From the NCBI GenBank assembly GCA_963854565.1, contig CAWKZT010000046.1, positions 1 to 14,040 of the forward strand: a stretch of 14,040 nt of DNA. The letters are read 5' to 3'. This stretch comes from CAWKZT01 sp963854565 (GTDB taxonomy: Bacteria > Actinomycetota > Acidimicrobiia > Acidimicrobiales > JAHEJN01). Shown here piece after piece: positions 1 to 6,857 of the stretch; within the stretch, counting starts at the first letter, position 1; every line of letters starts with the position of its first letter. The notes below the pieces were generated by a model. That model was not told the origin of the DNA. It searched no databases and saw only the letters and a list, made by a program, of their open reading frames with translations. The position numbers were made by a program, and so were the translations under genes.

Positions 1-100
1 CCAGGACCGGTTGTGGCATAAGCCCAGAACCTGACGCCTGTAGATGGTTCACATATTCGAGCCCAGGGGTCTCGGACCGGATTTTCGTAATATCCATCAT
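1..100 (-). CDS. Class V aminotransferase-like protein, N-terminal fragment (runs off window)
   Basis: Reading the minus strand from an ATGATG pair (starts at 100 or 97), the frame stays open to the window edge and gives about 32 residues beginning M-D-I-T-K-I-R-S-E-T-P-G-L-E-Y and continuing V-N-H-L-Q-A-S-G-S-G-L-M-P-Q-P. This resembles the N-terminus of class V PLP-dependent aminotransferases (cysteine desulfurase/isopenicillin epimerase-like), which often start with R-x-E-T-P-G followed by H-L-N-x-A-G-x-x-L-M-P. The gene begins about 20 nt after the bioB stop on the same strand, so the two are probably co-transcribed. Only the first residues are visible: no catalytic lysine can be checked, and the substrate is unknown. 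A biotin-pathway role is not implied by the sequence. Confidence 0.5.
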   Translation of the reverse strand, partial: MMDITKIRSETPGLEYVNHLQASGSGLMPQPVL

Positions 101-120
101 TGGTCCGTGCCTGCGGGCAT

Positions 121-1287
121 CTAGATTTTATGGGTGGGGTGAAGAGCGGCCTGGTCCTTGACGGCTGGACGTTGCAGCAGTTTGACAATGGTTTCGTCGG
201 CGGTGCCAGCGGCTACCTCCGCAGCGATCAGATCTTCGATGCGACGATCGCTCACAATATCGAAGCCGGCGTCATGGATCATTTGATAGGTACGACTGAC
301 TGTGGCGCCTTTGGCATTGAGGTAGCCATCAAGAAACAGTGAGTTGGCCGGATAGAGACATAGCGCTTCGAGGGACCGAAGGTGGAACTCTCTTCCGGCG
401 GTGCAGCGCACTTCGGCTTTCGGGTTGGTGAAACGGTACATAGCCAACACTTTGAGGCAATATTCCGGCGTCAGGCCCTCGGATTCAACGAGCACATTGC
501 CCTCGAAAGGCAACAAGAAATTGACCGGAATGCTCTCGGCCTCCAGGGATCGAAGGGTTTTGGCGATCTCGACGAGGTCGCTGGCAGGCTCGCCCATACC
601 AGCAATGACGCCCGAGCAAGTTTCGAGGTTGTTGCGCTTGGCGGAGCGAAGCGTTTCGATGCGATCTTGGTAAGTGTGGGTGGTGCAAATCTCGCCGTAG
701 TGCTCTTCAGAAGTGTTGAGATTGTGGTTCATCCGGTCGAGTCCGGCTTCGGCGAGAACTTTGGCTTTGGCATCGTCGAGCAGTCCAGCCGACACGCACA
801 CCTCGATCGGGTAGGCCGTCTTTATCTGACGTACGAGCTGGGCTAAGTGCTCGGTGCGTGCGTTGGACGGCCCGCGACCCGCCATTACCAGGCAGTAGCG
901 AAACGCGCCTGCTTCGTAGGCTCGCTTTGCCTCGGCGAGGATTTCGTCGTCCGGCTTCAGCGAATAGTCTTCGATGTCGGCTTCGCTGGTCTTGGCCTGG
1001 CTGCAGTACGAACAATCCTCCGGGCAATTGCCATTTTGGGCATTGTTTAAGATGTGAACCTGGACGGTGTTACCCCAGGTTGCTTTACGTACTTCGTAGG
1101 CCGCATTGAGCAACGGCATGAGTTCGACAGCGGGATCGGTGAGGATCTGCTCGCACCGCTCATTACTGATGTCAATGTTGGCGAGAGCATCGTCGGCAAG
1201 TTGGGTATAGAAGAGTCGTTCCACAACGCCAAGGTACTGGACCAACTCCGGTTGCGAACAATCCAGGCTGGCAAAAATGGGCGGCAA
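121..1287 (-). CDS. bioB: Biotin synthase
   Basis: This is a radical SAM enzyme that inserts sulfur into dethiobiotin to make biotin, the last step of biotin synthesis in the cytoplasm. The radical SAM cluster motif CxxxCxxC is present as C88-P-E-D-C92-S-Y-C95, inside the BioB-typical context N-G-N-C-P-E-D-C-S-Y-C-S-Q. Further family signatures follow: Y-C-L-V-M-A-G-R-G-P-S, H-N-L-N-T-S-E-E-H-Y, and E-T-C-S-G-V-I-A-G-M-G-E. R-C-T-A-G-R-E lies near the C-terminus, where the [2Fe-2S] arginine ligand region is expected. The longest frame starts with TTG at 1287, directly after an in-frame TGA; 388 residues is rather long for BioB. A GTG at 1224 (residue 22) is an alternative start. Neither has a clear Shine-Dalgarno. 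The gene diverges from the PAP2 gene and is followed by an aminotransferase-like gene. Confidence 0.97.
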   Translation of the reverse strand: MPPIFASLDCSQPELVQYLGVVERLFYTQLADDALANIDISNERCEQILTDPAVELMPLLNAAYEVRKATWGNTVQVHILNNAQNGNCPEDCSYCSQAKTSEADIEDYSLKPDDEILAEAKRAYEAGAFRYCLVMAGRGPSNARTEHLAQLVRQIKTAYPIEVCVSAGLLDDAKAKVLAEAGLDRMNHNLNTSEEHYGEICTTHTYQDRIETLRSAKRNNLETCSGVIAGMGEPASDLVEIAKTLRSLEAESIPVNFLLPFEGNVLVESEGLTPEYCLKVLAMYRFTNPKAEVRCTAGREFHLRSLEALCLYPANSLFLDGYLNAKGATVSRTYQMIHDAGFDIVSDRRIEDLIAAEVAAGTADETIVKLLQRPAVKDQAALHPTHKI

Positions 1288-1318
1288 TCACATTCATCTA
1301 TCCGAGGAACATCATGAA

Positions 1319-1337
1319 CACCAAGGTGTCTTTGGTG
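1319..1337. promoter_or_regulatory. Inverted repeat in the bioB / PAP2 divergent gap
   Basis: CACCAA and TTGGTG form perfect 6-bp arms around a 7-nt spacer, 32 bp upstream of the bioB TTG start and 73 bp upstream of the PAP2 start. A second, overlapping palindrome ACACC-AA-GGTGT sits inside it. The location suits an operator for either gene, for example biotin regulation. It does not match the BirA operator consensus I know, so the assignment is only positional. Short repeats like this also arise by chance. Confidence 0.25.
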
Positions 1338-1409
1338 CCGGGCGCTATCGGGGCAGGTAGGGCTGTACAAGCGCTCGCAGCCGATTGGTAGCGGCTACCG
1401 TCGGCGCCT

Positions 1410-2222
1410 ATGTGGTTGCCTTGGGATATAGCTGCGGTTGGTGCCTTGCTGTGTTTCGCGTTCGCAGGGGCAGCGGTTCGCATCAATGCCAAGGCATTAC
1501 CTGTCAGTGCTGTTCTCCGCGAGGTTGGTGTTGTTGCCTCGTTGTACGCCCTTTGGCAGTTGGCCGGGCGATTGTCTGTGGTGCACCTGGAGGGAGCTAT
1601 CGATCGGGGCCAGCAGCTATGGGATCTCGAACGTACCCTTCATCTGCCTAACGAGGCGGGGTGGCAAGCTGTGTTGCTTCCGCACAGTTGGTTAGTCAAG
1701 GGCGCCAACATTTACTACGCGGGGGCTCACGTCCCGGTTATGGGTGTCTTTCTCGTGTGGTTGTTCTTTCGCCACCGAACCACATACCGGCCATGGCGTA
1801 CCGCTGTTGGCTGGGTCACTGGAGTGTGTTTGGTCATCCAGTTGCTACCGGTTGCGCCGCCTCGTCTGGTGCCCGGCATTGCCATTGCCGACACCGCCGT
1901 GCTGTACGGCCAGTCGGTCTACTCCACTTTCAACGGAACCGGTGCCGGGCAACTTCAGGCCATGCCTTCAATTCATGTGGCATGGGCTGTACTTATTGGC
2001 TGGGCAGTCTGGCGAGAATCGGACAGCCGATGGCGATGGATTGGCTGGGCCCACGCTGCCATGACGACCTACGTCGTGGCGGTCACCGGCAACCACTATT
2101 GGGCCGACGGACTTGTGGCCGCACTAATTTTGATGGTTATACGAGCGATACAAACCCCAAGCGGTTCAGCAAAGAAGAAGGCAAAGCCAGCTTCAGCCGC
2201 CGAAGCTGCGCTACCTGTCTGA
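1410..2222 (+). CDS. PAP2/Aur1-like membrane phosphatase or phosphotransferase
   Basis: This is a 270-residue polytopic inner-membrane protein of the PAP2 superfamily, in the Aur1/inositol-phosphorylceramide-synthase-like branch. Such proteins hydrolyse or transfer lipid-linked phosphate groups at the outer face of the membrane. The active-site blocks are visible: M-P-S-I-H around H189 (motif C2) and G-N-H229-Y-W-A-D233-G (motif C3, H-x3-D). They are preceded by A-P-P-R-L at 149-153, typical of this branch. Hydrophobic segments fall near 5-22, 40-52, 106-120, 132-147, 190-201, 213-226 and 233-246. The short tail is lysine/alanine-rich (K-K-K-A-K). ATG 1410 is the first start after an in-frame TAG at 1389; no strong Shine-Dalgarno is seen. 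The natural substrate cannot be read from the sequence. Confidence 0.85.
   Translation: MWLPWDIAAVGALLCFAFAGAAVRINAKALPVSAVLREVGVVASLYALWQLAGRLSVVHLEGAIDRGQQLWDLERTLHLPNEAGWQAVLLPHSWLVKGANIYYAGAHVPVMGVFLVWLFFRHRTTYRPWRTAVGWVTGVCLVIQLLPVAPPRLVPGIAIADTAVLYGQSVYSTFNGTGAGQLQAMPSIHVAWAVLIGWAVWRESDSRWRWIGWAHAAMTTYVVAVTGNHYWADGLVAALILMVIRAIQTPSGSAKKKAKPASAAEAALPV
2188..2208. terminator. Hairpin between convergent PAP2 gene and hemB
   Basis: CAGCTTC and GAAGCTG are perfect 7-bp arms separated by 7 nt, placed in the last codons of the PAP2 gene just beyond the hemB stop. Read in the hemB direction, the hairpin is followed by a moderately T-rich run (GCTTTGCCTTCTTCTTT), which would suit a factor-independent terminator for hemB. 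In the PAP2 direction there is no T tract. The two genes are only 6 bp apart, so a terminator would have to lie inside coding sequence. Confidence 0.35.
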
Positions 2223-2228
2223 GGTTCG

Positions 2229-3206
2229 CTATTGCAGAAGCCGCGCCGCACGAGTGGCGAAATAGGTGAGCGTTATGTCGGCCCCGGCGCGAGCAATGCC
2301 AAGTAGTGATTCCATCATGACCCGGTCGCCGTCTATCCAACCGTTGGCCGCGGCGGCTTCGATCATGGAGAATTCGCCCGACACTTGATAGGCAGCTACC
2401 GGCACGGTCACCATGTCTTTGACATCGCGAATCACATCAAGGTATGGCCCCGCGGGCTTGACCATGACCATGTCAGCGCCCTCGGCCAGATCAATGGTGA
2501 CCTCGGTGAGCGCTTCGAGTGCATTGGCAGGATCCATTTGGTGCGAGCGGCGGTCACCAAAGGTGGGCGTGGAATCAACAGCGTCGCGAAACGGACCATA
2601 GAAGGAACTGGAGTATTTGGCGCTGTAAGAGCAAAGCGCAAGCTCGCTGTGGCCAGTGGAATCCAGAGCGGATCGGATGGCATCGACGCGGCCGTCCATC
2701 ATGTCGGACGGGGCAATTATGTCGGCTCCGGCATGAGCATAGGCCACTGCTGTTTCGGCTAATAGAGGCAAGGTCGCATCGTTGTCGACCACCCCATCGA
2801 CGACGACGCCGCAATGGCCGTGGGAGGTGTATTCACACATGCATACGTCGGCCCACACCACAATGTCGTCGCGCTGGTCTTTGATGGCTCGAATTGCTGC
2901 GGGAACCGGACCGTCGGGGTCGGCCGCGGAAGAGCCGACCTCGTCCTTGTGGTCAGGAATACCAAACAACATGACCCCACCGACGCCGGCCTCGGCAGCC
3001 TGGGCCACAAGGGGAAGGAGGCGGTCAACCGACACCTGAAAATTGCCGGGCATGGATGCAATCGGCTTTTGGACATCGGTTCCGCCGGTTACGAACAGTG
3101 GCAAAACAAAACTCGCGGGGTGGAGTCGGGTTTCGGCAACCTGGCGCCGAAGGGCGGGGGACCGACGCAATCGGCGAGTTCGAGCAAAGGAGGGGACTTC
3201 GGTCAT
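2229..3206 (-). CDS. hemB: Delta-aminolevulinic acid dehydratase (porphobilinogen synthase)
   Basis: The enzyme condenses two 5-aminolevulinate molecules into porphobilinogen, the second common step of tetrapyrrole (heme, siroheme) synthesis, in the cytoplasm. The 325-residue length is normal. Both Schiff-base lysines are in place: K197 in L-C-S-Y-S-A-K-Y-S-S-S-F-Y-G-P-F, and K250 in M-V-M-V-K-P-A-G-P-Y. A three-cysteine site, C122-M-C124 ... C132 in D-V-C-M-C-E-Y-T-S-H-G-H-C-G, indicates the zinc-dependent type rather than the magnesium-only type. ATG 3206 is preceded by a G-rich stretch (GGGGGT) that may serve as ribosome binding site. The gene stands alone: it is convergent with the PAP2 gene and divergent from the anchored protein at 3267. 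Confidence 0.98.
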   Translation of the reverse strand: MTEVPSFARTRRLRRSPALRRQVAETRLHPASFVLPLFVTGGTDVQKPIASMPGNFQVSVDRLLPLVAQAAEAGVGGVMLFGIPDHKDEVGSSAADPDGPVPAAIRAIKDQRDDIVVWADVCMCEYTSHGHCGVVVDGVVDNDATLPLLAETAVAYAHAGADIIAPSDMMDGRVDAIRSALDSTGHSELALCSYSAKYSSSFYGPFRDAVDSTPTFGDRRSHQMDPANALEALTEVTIDLAEGADMVMVKPAGPYLDVIRDVKDMVTVPVAAYQVSGEFSMIEAAAANGWIDGDRVMMESLLGIARAGADITLTYFATRAARLLQ

Positions 3207-3266
3207 ACCGCAATGCTACCCCCGGGCCTACCTGCGATCCGATGTCGGGTGCTTTACAGTGGGACG

Positions 3267-4112
3267 GTGGATGACGATGACGACATTTTGGCGGGCCTGG
3301 GCGGGCCGCGAGATCCTGATTCACTGACCCGCATAATTGATCGGTCAGTGGTCATGGCGGGCCGAAGACGTAGGGCGCTGGCGGTGTTGGGCGTTGTTTG
3401 TGCCATCGGCGCTGGCTGGATCATTGTGAGCGCGTTTCGCGCCGACACGGGCCTGAATCTAGGCGGTGGGGGAGACAGCGGGATCACCCTCACCGAGAGC
3501 GAAGGCTTTGTGGTGCCCGAGAACATTCCCGTGACCGCCTCGCCGTTGTTGCCCGATGGGGACGGAGCGGTACTCGACGCCGTGTCGGTGATCAGCGCGG
3601 GCGACGGGGCTGTGGCCGACCGCGTGGACTCGGACCCAGACCTGGCACTACTGGCCGCTTCGCCTGGTTCGATCCGACTGTATGGACTGACTTTCAACAC
3701 CCGCCCCACCGCCGCCATGATTGGCCCCACGGATTGGTTCGTCGATGGCTGCATCCAGATTCATGTTGCTGTCGCAACCGAACCGGTGTATTCGACTTGG
3801 GTCGCGGGCTCGGCCGGAACGTGCCGTAGCGAGGGAGTAGGCGTACCCGCGACACCAAGCTGTGTCGGCGACGGGGTGCTTCTCGTGCCTTTGTTGACTG
3901 GAGCCGAATTACCCGACGACACCACGCCGTGGACGATAAGCGCCGATGTATTTCGCACCGACCTGCCCGACGAAATCGAGTTCGCACTGTTATCGGGCAC
4001 AGTCACATTTGACCGTCAACCGGGTGTTCTTGCTGCTGCTGGAGCGGTATCGGGCGAAGTGCTTACGTTGGAGTCGCCGACCGCACCGTCGGTCCAGTGT
4101 TTAGCCGAGTGA
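3267..4112 (+). CDS. Hypothetical membrane-anchored extracytoplasmic protein
   Basis: I do not recognise this family. The start is chosen as GTG 3267, because the open frame continues upstream only by running antisense through hemB. The 281-residue product begins M-D-D-D-D-D-I-L-A-G. Next comes a basic patch (G-R-R-R-R at about 32-36) and one transmembrane segment at about 37-57, giving N-in topology. A glycine-rich linker follows, then an extracytoplasmic region with many threonines, valines and acidic residues. Four cysteines in the outer part (in D-G-C-I, G-T-C-R, P-S-C-V and the C-terminal Q-C-L-A-E) could form two disulfides. The gene diverges from hemB with 60 bp between them, so both promoters must lie there. 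The Asp run at the N-terminus is unusual. Other small membrane-anchored proteins of this build act in envelope functions, but nothing here shows which. Confidence 0.7.
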   Translation: MDDDDDILAGLGGPRDPDSLTRIIDRSVVMAGRRRRALAVLGVVCAIGAGWIIVSAFRADTGLNLGGGGDSGITLTESEGFVVPENIPVTASPLLPDGDGAVLDAVSVISAGDGAVADRVDSDPDLALLAASPGSIRLYGLTFNTRPTAAMIGPTDWFVDGCIQIHVAVATEPVYSTWVAGSAGTCRSEGVGVPATPSCVGDGVLLVPLLTGAELPDDTTPWTISADVFRTDLPDEIEFALLSGTVTFDRQPGVLAAAGAVSGEVLTLESPTAPSVQCLAE

Positions 4113-4158
4113 GCCAAGTCATGCGCTCCGGGCTGTTCGCCGAGTACGTTGTGCAGTG

Positions 4159-4254
4159 ATGTGTGGCCGTTATGTTTCGTCGACTTCTACTGACCAGATA
4201 GCCGCGTATTTTGGAGCAGCCGACGAGATTGCTGTCCGGGCAGCACTCCTGTGA
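4159..4254 (+). pseudogene. Truncated SRAP (YedK/HMCES-type) gene remnant
   Basis: ATG 4159 opens a 31-codon frame starting M-C-G-R-Y-V-S-S-T-S-T-D-Q-I-A-A-Y-F-G-A. This is the diagnostic N-terminus of SRAP-domain proteins, in which Cys2 forms the thiazolidine crosslink to abasic sites in single-stranded DNA. Intact family members have roughly 200 or more residues, including the N-V-A-P motif and catalytic Glu and His residues. Here the similarity fades after about residue 25, and TGA closes the frame at 4252-4254. No downstream frame resumes an SRAP sequence, because DUF2079 coding takes over. The remnant is therefore best read as the left-over 5' end of a deleted or rearranged gene. Its stop overlaps the DUF2079 GTG by 4 nt (GTGA), so it may now act as a translated leader. 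Confidence 0.65.
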
Positions 4255-5819
4255 CGGTTTCCACGGTTTCCAAGGCATCAGTGTCGTGGTGGAAGCGCAC
4301 CTCGAAGCGCATCGACATGTGGTCGTTGCGGTGGCAGGCGCGTCTCGAAGGAAACGGTGTCGACAGCGTTGGACCCTGGTTTATTGCGTCTGTCGTATTT
4401 GTTGGCTTGCTGGGCCTGTCTCTGGCTCGCTCCCGGTCCCTTGACGACGGGGCCACGTTGGCCGAGTATTCCCAGACCTCTTGGCTAATCGGTGAAGGGT
4501 TTCAACCAATCTCGTCGTTGGCTGACGGCAACATATTGGCCGACAAGCTATCGCTGGTGATGTACCCCATAGCGTTCCTGGCGGCGTTCTTGCCGACGGT
4601 AACAACTCTGCTCGTGGTGCAATCGTTGGCGTTGGCGTTGGGCGTAGTCCCGTTGTGGCGTATTGCCCGGCGTACTTGTGATCTAAAAATTGGGCCGACC
4701 GCAGCGGTCTTGTTTGCGTACGGTGCTTCCTCAGCGGTGCACAACCTCAACTTGGCCGGATTTCACCCCGAAGTAGTCGCACTCCCCGCGATTTTGGCGG
4801 CTGTGTACGCGGGTCTTCAGGAACGCTGGATTCGATTCGCGCTGTTGGTCGTGGTGATCCTTGCGGCTCGGGCCGACCTCGGTCTTGTTGTTGTTGGCCT
4901 GGGTATTTTACTTGTGATGGAGGGGCGCAAGCGAGCTGGATGGGTAACTGCTATCGCTGGCATCGGCTGGTTTGGATTGGCAGCGCTAGCCATTCAACCC
5001 GACTTGGCCGGTGGCAACTATTTGCCCGCTGAGGCCTTTTCAACATTTGCAGATGGCAACGCTATGGATGTCCTCTTTGGTTTCTTTGCTCATCCTGTCC
5101 AGTTCTTCGAACGGGTGGGGTCCCGATCAAACTTTGCGACGCTCGTGGGGTTGTTAGCACCGGTTCTTTTCTTGCCGGTTGTGGCACCGCGCTATTTGCT
5201 GCCTGCTCTACCGGTCTACTCGCTGTATCTCGTGGCCGATGTGCCCGAAGGGCGCTTGCTCGAAGCACCCCAAGCAATCCCGATCGTGGCCTTCATTTTT
5301 GTCGCCACAATTTTCGCCCTCCAGCGCTCCGGCACTGTTCGGGTTTCCCGAGTGAATGTTGACCGCCGACTGTTGTGGGCCCTGATATTTATGGCGTCGG
5401 TGTTTTTCATTCGCGATTCGGCTAGCTCGCCGTACGAAAGCCCATGGTCGTGGGGTTCTCGTGATGCGACGGATCAACAACGGATAACCGCCGCGGCACA
5501 AATCCCTCCCGAGGACTCAGTGCGGGCATCGCCCAAGGTTCTGCCGTTGCTATTTGAGCGCGAGCGGCTCTACGAACTCGATACTTCTTTGGTGGGGGAT
5601 CCAAGCCAGAACGGAACGGTCGATGTGGCGGTGGACCGCGATGTCGACTGGATCATTCTTGACCTGACCGAGGTTGACCACTGGACAGCGCTCGAACGTC
5701 AGTTGTTTGATCTTGGTCTGGGTATCGCCCGGGATGTGGGCAGTCAGAGCGAACGATTTGAGCGGGTCTATCGTGATGGAGATATTATTATCTATAGCCG
5801 CGTGACCGTCGAGGAGTAG
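4251..5819 (+). CDS. DUF2079 family polytopic membrane protein
   Basis: This is a 522-residue membrane protein with about nine to ten hydrophobic segments, followed by a soluble C-terminal region of about 120 residues. It matches the DUF2079 family, uncharacterised proteins related in build to GT-C glycosyltransferases. Recognisable marks are the F-H-P-E-V block at about residue 170 after N-L-A-G, the following A-A-R-A-D (R-A-D where many members have K-E-D), and the early D-D-G-A-T-L-A-E-Y-S-Q-T-S-W segment after the first membrane helix. GTG 4251 overlaps the SRAP remnant's stop; ATG 4317 (residue 23) is an alternative start that would still precede the first membrane helix. The next gene starts 3 nt after the stop, so the two are an operon. 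A sugar-transfer role on lipid carriers is possible but not shown. Confidence 0.8.
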   Translation: MTVSTVSKASVSWWKRTSKRIDMWSLRWQARLEGNGVDSVGPWFIASVVFVGLLGLSLARSRSLDDGATLAEYSQTSWLIGEGFQPISSLADGNILADKLSLVMYPIAFLAAFLPTVTTLLVVQSLALALGVVPLWRIARRTCDLKIGPTAAVLFAYGASSAVHNLNLAGFHPEVVALPAILAAVYAGLQERWIRFALLVVVILAARADLGLVVVGLGILLVMEGRKRAGWVTAIAGIGWFGLAALAIQPDLAGGNYLPAEAFSTFADGNAMDVLFGFFAHPVQFFERVGSRSNFATLVGLLAPVLFLPVVAPRYLLPALPVYSLYLVADVPEGRLLEAPQAIPIVAFIFVATIFALQRSGTVRVSRVNVDRRLLWALIFMASVFFIRDSASSPYESPWSWGSRDATDQQRITAAAQIPPEDSVRASPKVLPLLFERERLYELDTSLVGDPSQNGTVDVAVDRDVDWIILDLTEVDHWTALERQLFDLGLGIARDVGSQSERFERVYRDGDIIIYSRVTVEE

Positions 5820-5822
5820 ATA

Positions 5823-6446
5823 GTGAATTCACAAGACAATTCATTGGGCCCATTTCTTACGGTTCCTAACGTTATTTCGCTGGCGCGTTTGTTGGCTATT
5901 CCAGTGTTTGTGTGGTTGTTGTTTGCTGAAGATGATCGTCTGAACGCTGCCATCTTGTTGGCGGTATTGGGTGGCAGCGATTGGGTAGATGGCTATATCG
6001 CCCGCCGATTCGACCAAGGGTCCGAGATCGGCAAGATCCTCGACCCAACGGCCGATCGTCTGATGTTCATCGTGAGCATTACGGCGATGATTATCGACGG
6101 ATCGGTAGCCAAATGGTTTGCTATAGCGGTGCTCGTTCGTGAGACCGCGTTTGCAATAGGTGTCGTGGGGTTGGCCGCCGCTGGTGCGAAAAGGCGTATT
6201 TCGGTGACCTGGCTGGGCAAGACCGCCACATTTGGTTTGATGGTTGCCTTTCCATTGTTCCTGGTTGGGCACGCCGATGTGCAGGGCTCCGATACGTGGC
6301 GCTTGTTGGGTTGGTTGTTCGGTATTCCTGCTCTGGTGTTGAGTTATTACACCATTATCGAGTACATACCTATTGCCAAAAAAGCGCTTGCCGATGGCCG
6401 TTACGAGAGTCTTGGGTCGAGCGAAGACCCTGACGCTTTGGTATAG
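5823..6446 (+). CDS. pgsA: CDP-alcohol phosphatidyltransferase (PgsA family)
   Basis: This integral membrane enzyme transfers a phosphatidyl group from CDP-diacylglycerol to an alcohol such as glycerol-3-phosphate, giving phosphatidylglycerophosphate. The catalytic signature is complete: D53-x2-D56-G57-x2-A60-R61-x8-G70-x3-D74-x3-D78 (G-S-D-W-V-D-G-Y-I-A-R-R, then G-K-I-L-D-P-T-A-D). About six hydrophobic segments fit the 207-residue length. GTG 5823 is supported by a GAGGAG Shine-Dalgarno at 5811-5816, which overlaps the end of the preceding gene. By position before gcvH-FHA-MerR it corresponds to M. tuberculosis pgsA2 (Rv1822). The exact acceptor (glycerol-3-phosphate, inositol phosphate, or a phosphatidylglycerol for cardiolipin) cannot be fixed from sequence alone. 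Confidence 0.9.
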   Translation: MNSQDNSLGPFLTVPNVISLARLLAIPVFVWLLFAEDDRLNAAILLAVLGGSDWVDGYIARRFDQGSEIGKILDPTADRLMFIVSITAMIIDGSVAKWFAIAVLVRETAFAIGVVGLAAAGAKRRISVTWLGKTATFGLMVAFPLFLVGHADVQGSDTWRLLGWLFGIPALVLSYYTIIEYIPIAKKALADGRYESLGSSEDPDALV

Positions 6447-6473
6447 GGTCAGTTTGTGCGGTAAGTTGCCGGT

Positions 6474-6854
6474 ATGAATGTTCCGGAAAACTTGAAGTAC
6501 TCTAAAGATCACGAGTGGATCCTGGTCGAAGGCACCCGAGCCAAGGTTGGTATAACCGACTACGCCCAAGACGCCCTAGGTGATGTTGTGTACGTAGACC
6601 TGCCTGAGGTTGATGCCGAGGTTGAGGCAGACACCACGTGTGCCGAGGTCGAATCCACCAAATCGGTTTCCGATATCTTTGCGCCGTTGACCGGCACCAT
6701 CGCCGAAGTAAACGAAGCACTTGACGAAGAACCCGAGCGTCTCAACACCGATCCTTACGGTGCTGGATGGATCTTTGTAATGGCACTCGGCGACGATGCA
6801 GACCTCTCGGGCCTGATGACAGCGGCACAATACACCGAGCTCACCGAAGGGTAG
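6474..6854 (+). CDS. gcvH: Glycine cleavage system H protein
   Basis: This is the lipoyl-carrier protein of the glycine cleavage system. It shuttles the aminomethyl group from the P protein to the T protein and is then reoxidised by the L protein. The lipoylation site is K63 in A-E-V-E-S-T-K-S-V-S-D, and the N-terminal Y-S-K-D-H-E-W and G-I-T-D-Y-A-Q segments are standard. At 126 residues it is full length. A 27-bp gap separates it from the phosphatidyltransferase, and 3 bp separate it from the FHA gene. gcvT lies five genes on in the same direction; gcvP is not in the window. The linkage of gcvH to the FHA/MerR cassette is the standard actinobacterial order. Confidence 0.97.
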   Translation: MNVPENLKYSKDHEWILVEGTRAKVGITDYAQDALGDVVYVDLPEVDAEVEADTTCAEVESTKSVSDIFAPLTGTIAEVNEALDEEPERLNTDPYGAGWIFVMALGDDADLSGLMTAAQYTELTEG

Positions 6855-6857
6855 ATT

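Noticed and set aside
2814..3266. Upstream extension of the frame ending at 4112 (432 residues in all)
   Set aside because: The extra 151 codons lie antisense to the 5' part of hemB and have shadow-type composition. GTG 3267 gives a sensible start before the membrane helix.
5841..6569. 242-residue minus-strand open frame opposite the phosphatidyltransferase and gcvH start
   Set aside because: It is antisense to a gene with a complete catalytic signature, and its own sequence has no recognisable domain.
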